DNA of 64,000 nt, from the NCBI RefSeq assembly GCF_002934455.1, contig NZ_PTIR01000005.1, positions 124,001-188,000 on the forward strand. Direction: 5' to 3'. A program made the translations under genes and the position numbers. A model generated the notes under the pieces. It was not told where the DNA came from. It worked only from the letters and a program-made list of their open reading frames with translations, and made no database searches. Positions within the stretch are counted from its first letter, which is position 1. Every line of letters starts with the position of its first letter. The stretch comes from Trinickia symbiotica (GTDB taxonomy: Bacteria > Pseudomonadota > Gammaproteobacteria > Burkholderiales > Burkholderiaceae). Shown here in pieces: positions 54,475 to 62,200 of this stretch.

Positions 54475-56088
54475 CTACGAATAGATTGGCGACGAGTTGT
54501 TCTCACGATTTCCGACATGCACGCGATTGCGTCCGGCGGCCTTGGCGGTGTAGAGCGCCTGGTCCGCCTGCTCGATGAGCGTATCGACGGTTTCAGGCCA
54601 CCGTCCGGCCGCATCGATCGTCCACGACGCGATACCGACGCTGACGGTCACGCTAAGCGGGCCGCTGGGGCTGCGAATGACGAGCCCTGCCACCGCCTCG
54701 CGCATGCGCTCGGCCACGGCCAGCGCGCCGGCGGCATCGGTGTCGGGCAACGTGGCGGCGAACTCCTCGCCGCCGTAACGCGCGACGCGATCGGAAGGGC
54801 GACGAGCGCAGCGCTCGATCGTCAGCGCCACGGAGCGGAGAACTTCATCGCCAAAGCGATGACCGTAATGGTCGTTCAATGCCTTGAAGCGGTCGATATC
54901 GATGAGCAGCAGCGAGATGGGACTCGCCGAGCGGACGGCCCGGCGCCATTCCCTTTGCGCGATGCGATCGAACTTTCTCCGGTTGGCGAGCCCCGTCAGC
55001 GCATCGGTATGGGCGAGCTGATAGAGCCGGGATTGATCGTCGGCACGTTGTTTCAGCTCGCGGCTGAGCAGCAGACTGACGGTGACGACGATCGCGCAGA
55101 ATGCGATCATCAACGCTCCGACGAACGCCACGCGCGCTTGCCATTGCTCATAGACGTCCTGTTCGGCCGGCGCGACGTCCACGATGATCGAGAGACCGGC
55201 GAGACGCTTGAACACATAGATCTTGCGCGTTCCATCGATCGACGCGGTGCCGACGAACGTGCCTTCGTCAGACGCCATCACCTTTTTGAACGAGTCGACG
55301 CGGCTCAGATCTCGGCCGATCACTTTGGCGTCGAATGGAAGCCTGGCGACGAGCGTGCCGTTTGTTTCGATCACGGCGGCGGTACCGTGCTCGCCGACAT
55401 GCAAGCCCTCGAGCAATTCGCGGAAATAGTCGATCGCCAGCGCGCCAGTCACGACGCCGGCGAACGATCCGTCCGGACGCAAGATGGGTCGGCTCAGACT
55501 GATGACGGGGCGCCCGTTGCCGCATCGCGGAAGGTAGGGTTTGCTGATAAGGAGCGCGCTGCCGACAGCCTTACGCTGCATGATGAAGCTTTCGTCACGC
55601 GAGAAGTCCATTCCTGGCAGACACCGGCCATTCGAATCGATCAACAGCTTGCCGCGCTCGTCCAGCACCTGGATGCCATCGAGGTCTCGCGCGGCGGCGG
55701 CCCGATCGAACAGAATCCCGTTCCGAAGTTCCGGCGGCAATGCCATGACCTTCGGGTCACCGACTCCCTCGGCGACCGCATCGAGCGACAGGCCGTAGAG
55801 CTCGATGTTGCGAGTAATATCGTGCTCGACGAGCAGAAGGAGATTTCGTGCGTTCTCCACGGCACGCGCGTAAGCGTCCTCGCGCTCCTGATAGAGCCCC
55901 CACGAACCGACGCCGCATACACCGAGGGAGAGACACACGCCTGCGGCAAAAACGCCCGCCGGCGACAGAACGCGGCGGCCGAAAGCATCCAGCCATCGCC
56001 GCAGCGCCGACGCTGTCGATCTTCGCACGGCGAAGCCCTCGGGGGACTCCGCCTGATGACGCCGCAACATCCCTTTTATTACCCCCAT
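54475..56088 (-). CDS. Membrane diguanylate cyclase with dCache sensor
   Basis: 537 residues. TM1 at about 44-64 and TM2 at 319-341 bracket a periplasmic PDC/dCache sensor. The cytosolic GGDEF domain has the active-site GGEEF (439-443), DIDRFKALNDHYGHRFGDE and, five residues before GGEEF, the inhibitory site RPSD (430-433, RxxD). It is therefore predicted to be active and product-inhibited, making c-di-GMP from GTP. It lies 58 bp upstream of the PAS kinase in the same direction, so a shared transcript is likely. Confidence 0.93.
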   Translation of the reverse strand: MGVIKGMLRRHQAESPEGFAVRRSTASALRRWLDAFGRRVLSPAGVFAAGVCLSLGVCGVGSWGLYQEREDAYARAVENARNLLLLVEHDITRNIELYGLSLDAVAEGVGDPKVMALPPELRNGILFDRAAAARDLDGIQVLDERGKLLIDSNGRCLPGMDFSRDESFIMQRKAVGSALLISKPYLPRCGNGRPVISLSRPILRPDGSFAGVVTGALAIDYFRELLEGLHVGEHGTAAVIETNGTLVARLPFDAKVIGRDLSRVDSFKKVMASDEGTFVGTASIDGTRKIYVFKRLAGLSIIVDVAPAEQDVYEQWQARVAFVGALMIAFCAIVVTVSLLLSRELKQRADDQSRLYQLAHTDALTGLANRRKFDRIAQREWRRAVRSASPISLLLIDIDRFKALNDHYGHRFGDEVLRSVALTIERCARRPSDRVARYGGEEFAATLPDTDAAGALAVAERMREAVAGLVIRSPSGPLSVTVSVGIASWTIDAAGRWPETVDTLIEQADQALYTAKAAGRNRVHVGNRENNSSPIYS

Positions 56089-56320
56089 CGTCGACAGCTC
56101 GCTTCGGTTCGCCTTGGCTGCGACGTCACGTCACGCTTCGACAACGGCCTGCTGTTTTGCTCCGCCGACGATCGGCGCGCATTTGCGCGATAGAAGGCAT
56201 GAATTACAACAGGTAAACGGCTGCGGTGGGCCAGCCTGAATGTTGATTCGCCGTAAGGATTTCCTGAATGTGGTGTACGCGGGAGATGACACTCCGGCGC
56301 GCCCGGCCTCGCGCCCGCGG

Positions 56321-56935
56321 TCAGTAGAGCGAGGCTTGCGTCCGTTCAGGTAGGTCACAATCGTATGTCGCGGCATCGAAGGTGCCGCCGCTCAACCGGC
56401 GGTGCATTGCACCGGGACTCGGCAAGGACGAGCGCTCGACATGCTTCCCTGGATCCCAGAGACTCGAGCGCACGATCGCTTTCGAGCAGTGAAAGTACAC
56501 CTTCTCGACGCTGACGACGATGACCGTACGCGGCTGCTTGCCGCGAATTTCGAAGCGGGCGAGCAATTGCGGATCGACCGATATCCGCGCGCGCCCATTG
56601 ACGCGCAGCGTTTCGCCGACGCCCGGGATCAGGAAGAGCAGAGAGACGCGAGGATCGGCGACGATGTTCTTGAGATTATCAATTCGATTGTTGCCGGGCC
56701 GATCGGGGATAGCCAACGTTCGCTCGTCGAGGATCGACACGAATCCAGCCGGATCGCCCTTCGGCGAACAGTCCGTTCCGCCTTCGCCCACCGAAGCCAG
56801 CACGACGAACGGCGACGCTCGAACGAATGCCTGGTAGTCCTCGTTCAGATGGTCGATTTCTTTCCACAACGAGCGCTCATGCGCCTGGCCGTAGATCGAT
56901 TCGAGTTGCTCGAGCGTGGTGATGGAATGGGTCAC
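56321..56935 (-). CDS. Pyridoxamine 5'-phosphate oxidase-family FMN protein (MSMEG_1061-like)
   Basis: About 204 residues from GTG 56935 (GAGGG upstream); the frame is open to 56995. The split-barrel FMN fold is visible in FVVLASVGEGGTDCSPKGDPAGFV, LAIPDRPGNNRIDNLKNIVADPRVSLLFLIPG and ETLRVNGRARIS. The C-terminal RTVIVVSVEKVYFHCSKAIVRS, followed by LW, is the MSMEG_1061 group signature. These proteins reduce or bind flavins, sometimes F420, and the substrate is unknown. The start choice is uncertain. Confidence 0.82.
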   Translation of the reverse strand: MTHSITTLEQLESIYGQAHERSLWKEIDHLNEDYQAFVRASPFVVLASVGEGGTDCSPKGDPAGFVSILDERTLAIPDRPGNNRIDNLKNIVADPRVSLLFLIPGVGETLRVNGRARISVDPQLLARFEIRGKQPRTVIVVSVEKVYFHCSKAIVRSSLWDPGKHVERSSLPSPGAMHRRLSGGTFDAATYDCDLPERTQASLY

Positions 56936-56967
56936 GGCGATGCCCTCGGGGATGGTGAGGAATGGCG

Positions 56968-57090
56968 CTATCGGTACTGACGGGCAAGTATACAAGCGCG
57001 GGCGAAGAACTCGTCGGTCAGCTCTGGAATGTCGCTTGTGTCGATCTGCTCATCCTTGAGCTTTTTCAGCCACTCCCAATCAGTCCTTGA
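56968..57090 (-). pseudogene. C-terminal remnant of a BrnA-like antitoxin
   Basis: The frame reads SRTDWEWLKKLKDEQIDTSD and then IPELTDEFFARACIL up to the stop at 56968. The TDW ... IDTSDIPELTDEFF pattern is that of BrnA-type antitoxins. The normal N-terminal part is not in this frame; upstream is unrelated sequence and a different frame. No BrnT toxin gene is adjacent. Taken as a decayed toxin-antitoxin piece. Confidence 0.45.
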
Positions 57091-57295
57091 TGCGCGATCC
57101 AATCGGGTTTTGGTGCTCCGATCCAAGAGGTGAATGCTCGCCCGTGAGCGGCTCTTTGGGTGCCAACGTTTCGTTGATGAGCGCCTGCGACTCGGGTTGA
57201 TAACGCCGTGATTCCTCGGGGGCAAGGCCTGACTCGGCGAACGGATCCGCCCCTCGTTTGGTCACATTGCGAATACGCCTGTCAATTTTGCTCAT
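57080..57295 (-). pseudogene. N-terminal remnant of an XRE/HigA-like antitoxin
   Basis: A 71-codon frame from ATG 57295. Its first 50 residues (MSKIDRRIRNVTKRGADPF, then ESGLAPEESRRYQPESQ and INETLAPKEPLTGE) resemble the N-terminus of small XRE-type antitoxins that normally continue into a helix-turn-helix. The helix-turn-helix is missing; the text changes at about HSPLGSE and ends at 57080, where the BrnA-like remnant overlaps. Judged by eye only. Confidence 0.4.
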
Positions 57296-57569
57296 GTCTG
57301 GTCGTTCCTTTGCTCAACGAACGCACGATAGCGGGTCACTAACTGCCTACAATGTAGCCCAGCTCCGCGCTCGGCCAGTCTCGCACAGCAGAAATCGGGC
57401 TCAGGTCCGACTCGTCGATTAGCCGCTCCTCGCGCACGTTCTCCGTCGACTACATCAAGCGGCACATCGTCATCAGGCAAGCTTTCGACTAACAACCACA
57501 GCACGAAGGGCCGCTCAGCGGCCCTTGGCGTATCCGGAGAACCCCGTCAGTCAATCTGAGCTAGAGCGC
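57296..57569. other. Degenerate region between antitoxin remnant and orphan immunity gene
   Basis: Contains a 70-codon minus-strand frame (57292-57504) without recognisable features, which ends on the ATG of the XRE remnant, and a hairpin at 57506-57526. Probably decayed sequence. Confidence 0.35.
57506..57526 (-). terminator. Hairpin downstream of the DUF7716-like gene
   Basis: AAGGGCCGC and GCGGCCCTT form a perfect 9-bp stem with a 3-nt loop, 44 bp past the stop of the gene at 57570-57908. A similar hairpin follows the Imm10-like gene. No T-run. Confidence 0.5.
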
Positions 57570-57908
57570 TCAGTGATGTGGATCATAAAAATCGTCTTTC
57601 TCTCGGTAACAATCTAAAGCATGAATGATGTCCGCCTCTGAAGCCGCGGATTTTCGCTTTCTCTCAAAGTTGACGACGTCTCGAAACGTCTCAACATCGA
57701 GCAACTGCCGCATACCTCGATCATTTGCAATCTTCGGCAAATGCGTACCAGCGACAACGTCTTCGAGCTCATCATCCCCCTCCAGATAGAGAATCTCCGT
57801 CTCCCGAGGCTTGGTCGCCCAAGAGCTCTGATCAACAAACAGAGCAGCATCCCAGTTGAGCTTATCCAGTTCGCCAAGCAGCTCTTGAATCGTTCGATAA
57901 AGTTTCAT
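57570..57908 (-). CDS. DUF7716-like putative immunity protein
   Basis: 112 residues, acidic. LGELDKLNWDAALFVDQSSW, then ETEILYLEGDDELED and the C-terminal DVETFRDVVNFERKRKSA ... ALDCYREKDDFYDP follow the DUF7716 layout (Trp-aromatic-Asp core, terminal DxF). Such small acidic proteins often sit in Rhs/CDI arrays as immunity genes. No matching toxin is adjacent, so it is an orphan. GC content is below that of the flanking chromosome. Confidence 0.6.
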   Translation of the reverse strand: MKLYRTIQELLGELDKLNWDAALFVDQSSWATKPRETEILYLEGDDELEDVVAGTHLPKIANDRGMRQLLDVETFRDVVNFERKRKSAASEADIIHALDCYREKDDFYDPHH

Positions 57909-58074
57909 GTTAGATCCCGTGCGCTATCCTGCACCCTCTTCCACCAAAGTATTTCTTCCGCCAATACCTTTTACGGGGTAGTCAAGATGGCAGGACCCAT
58001 GATCAGCTCATCAGGCAAGCTGTCGACTGACCGTCACAACGCAGGTGAAGAGCCGCGCCTGCGGCCCTTGCTGT
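57909..58074. other. Gap between orphan immunity genes
   Basis: 166 bp. Its right end (58048-58074) holds a hairpin, AAGGGCCGC with GCGGCTCTT read on the minus strand (one G-U), directly after the Imm10-like stop. The sequence resembles the hairpin at 57506-57526, as if the two immunity genes arrived as similar modules. Confidence 0.4.
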
Positions 58075-58440
58075 TCAAGGTTGCAGATCAAATATCCTAC
58101 GAAGGCACGCGACAGCATCGTCCTTTTTCTTTGGATCAAGTTTGATCCTTACCGACTTCGAACCATCCCAGTGAAATTTATTTTCATCATGCAACGAAAT
58201 CGTCACGATCAACTCATTAACCGTGAATGATGCGTTCCTCGTACGGAAGCCATATATCTGATCATCTGGCTCGACATAGATCGAATCAGGATTCTCGTAA
58301 GCGTCTCGACAGAGGCCGATGTTATGCGGCACCTGATCTACATCGAAGTTCAATATGAAGCCAACGGAAAAAAATCCGTCGTCACTATCTTCGTTATCGA
58401 TAGCGATCTCTACAGGGTTAAGAATTTCTTCCATGTTCAT
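58075..58440 (-). CDS. Imm10-like immunity protein
   Basis: 121 residues, acidic. FILNFDVDQVPHNIGLCRDA, YVEPDDQIYGFR, and TISLHDENKFHWDGSKSVRIKL with the terminal WDG motif match the immunity protein 10 pattern. These neutralise Rhs/CDI toxins of unknown matching type. It is separated from the live rhs gene by another immunity gene and a broken rhs piece, so its cognate toxin appears lost. Confidence 0.65.
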   Translation of the reverse strand: MNMEEILNPVEIAIDNEDSDDGFFSVGFILNFDVDQVPHNIGLCRDAYENPDSIYVEPDDQIYGFRTRNASFTVNELIVTISLHDENKFHWDGSKSVRIKLDPKKKDDAVACLRRIFDLQP

Positions 58441-58449
58441 CTCGAACTG

Positions 58450-58630
58450 CAGATCGTCCCCAAACTTTCCGCCGCGTTCTAAATTCCTTCAAAGGCCACG
58501 CCACGCGTCCGTCGCCGTCGGTCAAGTGCTCCGGCAGACCAGTGCCCTTGCAGGCCGGTCTTGTCGGTCATACTCTGATTACCAGGAAGGAAGCCTCTCC
58601 GACTTTACATCTCCCATCAACGCATAGTTT
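58450..58630 (-). pseudogene. Displaced Rhs fragment: AHH-toxin piece joined to core piece
   Basis: Read on the minus strand, 58541-58596 encodes GFLPGNQSMTDKTGLQGHWS, homologous to KFLPGNSDMAQKTGLPGHWS in the C-terminal toxin of the intact rhs gene. Directly after, in another frame, comes GLPEHLTDGDGRVAW and then RKVWG, matching GLPEELTDGDGRVAW and YKVWG of the Rhs core. In the intact gene the core piece comes before the toxin piece, so here the order is inverted and frame-shifted. A 31-nt identical stretch marks the core part. Confidence 0.75.
58495..58525 (-). repeat. 31-nt direct repeat of the Rhs core (orphan copy)
   Basis: Identical to 59976-60006 within the intact rhs gene, where it encodes LTDGDGRVAW. 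Homology this long could support recombination that deletes the intervening immunity and toxin region. Confidence 0.85.
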
Positions 58631-58687
58631 TTCTTGACGCGTTTTCAGCCGCACATCAACGTTTATACGGGGGATGCTCACCATCGA

Positions 58688-59299
58688 CTAGAGCCCCGCA
58701 AATGGATCGTACTTGTACTTATCGTCGATCGGCTGAAATTTGAGACCTTTCAGCACGCGTACTTCTGATTCTCGTTTAAGACTCTCTGTACAAAAAAGTG
58801 CGCCCGTTTCGATGCATACAAAGAGTGCTGGATAGGCAATGTCCGCAGGAACGAATCGATCGATGCGGTCATACATATGTGCCCCCGGATAGAGCCGATT
58901 CTTCAATGCTTCACCAGTGCGGGGATCCGCCGCATCGCTGTATTCCGACTGATCTCTGTCGAGGGCGCTGATATGACTGCGGAGCAAAAGAATGAAGTAG
59001 TTCTTTGTGGGCTTGCGGCCTCCGGGCAACGAGAGACCTATCGGTACAGCTCGATGCTCCACTTTCAGTGCCTCGCACAAGCTCACGAACTGCTCCGAAA
59101 CAAGGCGCAGAGGTCCATAGTAATCACAATCAAAGTCCTTTATCTTTGATCGAAACCGGTAGTCCTTGACAATCGTCGCATCCGCCGCATGTGGATCCAG
59201 GGGCTCCCATTCGAACTCTGAGTGATTAAACTCGCCGCTAAGGTACGGAGGACAACCGGGCTTCGTTCCATCGTACTGCAAGCAAAATAAGGTAGTCAT
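58688..59299 (-). CDS. Cognate immunity protein candidate for the Rhs-AHH toxin (Imm11/DUF1629-like)
   Basis: 203 residues starting 4 bp before the rhs stop, so translation is coupled with rhs. The blocks GPLRLVSEQFVSLCEALKVEHRAVP, NYFILLLRSHISALDRDQSEY, PALFVCIETGALFCTESLKRE and VRVLKGLKFQPI fit the Imm11/DUF1629 layout (surface aromatic SE..., LDxDxSxY). Imm43 is an alternative. Position directly downstream of the toxin tip makes it the probable antidote. Confidence 0.7.
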   Translation of the reverse strand: MTTLFCLQYDGTKPGCPPYLSGEFNHSEFEWEPLDPHAADATIVKDYRFRSKIKDFDCDYYGPLRLVSEQFVSLCEALKVEHRAVPIGLSLPGGRKPTKNYFILLLRSHISALDRDQSEYSDAADPRTGEALKNRLYPGAHMYDRIDRFVPADIAYPALFVCIETGALFCTESLKRESEVRVLKGLKFQPIDDKYKYDPFAGL

Positions 59300-62200
59300 A
59301 GCAATCGTCCAGTTACTGGGTCCACGGGGAATAGGCCGTTATCGAGCCCTTGCGACGCCCAATTCTGAACCTTGCGTACACCGAGAATGAGATCCGTATC
59401 GGATACTTGTCCCTGTTGCCAGAGCTGATTCAGTTGCTGCAACTTCGGCTCGATCGCTCCCGTGTACTGGTTGTGGTTACTCCAGTGTCCTGGTAGTCCA
59501 GTTTTTTGAGCCATGTCGCTATTACCTGGTAAGAATTTTCCGTTTGATGCGCCATCCCCTTCAAAGCCCATGCTTCGCAATTTCTTGAACATTGGCGCGA
59601 AGTCGGGGCGCTTCATCAGCTCCTCGGGGATGAGGTGATGATTTGCCATTTCATCACCAGACCTCGCCCCCATATTCTTGCCGAGAGCGGTGGAACACCA
59701 ACCCCAAGGGTCAATCCATGTTAGGGGGCTCGGCGCGTACTGATAGAGATTCGTGCCGCCGAGCAGCCCGATCGGATCCTGATTAATAAACCGTCCCACG
59801 TCCGGATCATAGAACCGAAACGTGTTGTAGTGTAGCCCCGTCTCGCGATCCAGATACTGCCCCTGAAACCGCAGATTCTGCGGAATCGGCGTCATCTGCC
59901 GCCCGGTCCTCACGACCGGTTCAGGGTGTACCCACTCCTCCTGGATCGTATTGCCCCATACCTTGTATCGCCCCCGCCACGCCACGCGTCCGTCGCCGTC
60001 GGTCAACTCCTCCGGCAGTCCCGACACGTCGTTATGGAAGTAGTAGACGTTCGGCGGCGCGATTTGCCCATCATTGGCCGCTTGCGCCGGCTTACTGTCG
60101 ATGCGCGCCAGCGGCACGTAGCTATTCGGTTCGTACAGATACGTCGCCTCCTCGTCGCCGCAGCGCTCCTGCAGCAGCCGCATCCCGTCCCACACGAATT
60201 CCGTCGTCACGTGGCCGTTCGACTTGCGGATCCGCCGCCCCAGCGCATCGTATTCGAACGCGATCATCCACTGCCAGTTGCCCTTTTGCGTCATCACCTG
60301 AGTCAAGCGGTGGAAGGCATCGTAGACGAAGCGCTGTTGCTGAACATGCCCGCTCAACTTCTTCATCAGCCGTCCATAGATGTCGTATTCGAAGCGCTTG
60401 TCCTCATACATCTTGAGCCGGTTGTATTCGACATAACCGCCCCGGCGTTCCTCCGACACCAGGTTCGCCGCTGCGTCCCAGCGATACACTTCCGGCGCAA
60501 TGCCCACGCCGCTCGCCTGCTCGATACGCCCCGTCGCGTCATAGCGATAGTCCGTCCGCCCATGAACCGAATGCAGCTTGCGCACCACCTCGCCCGCCGG
60601 GTCGTATTGCCACTCCTTTCGCAGTGCGAAGCTTTGCGCATCCGGCGCCGCCGGTCGGCCCGCAAACGCTTCCTGCAGCGTGCGCCGCCCCAGCACGTCA
60701 TAGCCGAACCGACTCGTCACCCTGCCCTGCGTGCGCAGCACCTCTCGATGCAGATCGTCGCGCTCGATATCGGTGATCACCATGCCGTCGAGGTTGACCT
60801 GGTGCAGGTGCCCGGAGCCGTAGTAGAGCCAGTTGATCGTGCGTCCGTCGGGCAGTTGAGTCGCGATCCGGTTGCCGAGCTCGTCGTACCGGTGTTCGAT
60901 GCGCCCCGTCGCCGTGCGCTCGCTCAGCACTTCGCCTCGCGGTCCGTAATTGAGCTCGACGCGATTTTGAAGCGAAGCGCGCTCGCCATATCGGGCGAAC
61001 TGCTCGGCCTTCGATAATTGCCCGGCCTTGCTATATCCGTATGTGCACAGCAGCTCACCCGCTTCTTTCGCGATCACCCGACCCAGCGCATCCCGTGCGT
61101 AGGCAGTGATCAGCGCGTGCTCCGTGCCCGCGACATCCGTCGTTCGGGTTCCTGATCCCCGAGCATCGTATTCATAGGTTTTCCGTATGCCGTCGAGCCC
61201 GATTTCCTCCACAAGCCGATCGGTCCCGCTGTACTTGAAGCGATACGTCTCGCGGTTCTCATTCGTCAGCGTCGCAAGGCGGTAAGCCGCGTCGTAGCCG
61301 AACCGCACCGCGCGCCCGGCCGCATCGGTCCTGCTTATGACCAATCCGCGCGGATTCAGCTCGTAACGGGTGCGGTTGCCCTTCGCATCGACGATCTCGG
61401 TCAGCCGGCCGGCAGTGTCGTAATGAAATTCCTGCCGGCTGCCGTCCGCATTGACAATTTCCGTCACACGTCCCAAGGGGTCCGCGCGATAGGCGGTATG
61501 CTGCCCCATCGCGTCCGTCACGCGGGCTAACGAGCCGCGTTCATCGTAGGTAAATCGCGTTTGCTTGCCCGAGCAGTCGGTGTAGGCAGTCAACTGCCCG
61601 CGGCTATTCCATTCGAGCAGCTTGTATCCCCCGCGCGCATCGCGGATCGTATGCAGCAGGCCGCGCTCGTCGTAGTGGTACTCGGTCTTGAAGCCGGCCT
61701 CGTCGACGGCTACCTTCAGATTGCCCTTGTCATCGTAGCGGTACACGCGCCGATGGTTCGCCGCATTCGTCTCGGCGATCGGAACATCGAAGTGCCCATT
61801 CCATTCCGTTCTTTCGGTTTGGCCGAGTGCGTTGGTGCGAGCGATCTCGCGGCCCAGCTCGTCGTATTCGAACGACGTGGTAGCGCCAGTCGGATCGATT
61901 GCGCGCATGAGTTGCCGCAGTTCGTTCCATTCGAGCCGCCAGACGTTGCCTTCGGCATCGGTATAGGACGTGGGCTGGCAATTGGCATTCCACTCCCACC
62001 GGGTCACGCGCCCCAATTGATCCCGCACGATCGTCGTCCGCTGCTCGGTGTCGGTCTCGAACGTGTACGATTCGCCGTCGTCGGTCCAATGGCGCACCAC
62101 ACGCGCGGTCGCGCCTTCGCCCTGCCATGCATAGAAACTTTGAAGGCCACCCGGCAGGACCTGACTCGTCATTAGCCGATTCTCATAGGTGAACCGGCGT

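Noticed and set aside
57292-57504. 70-codon minus-strand frame ending on the ATG of the XRE remnant
   Set aside because: No recognisable family and lies in evidently decayed sequence, so described only as part of the gap.
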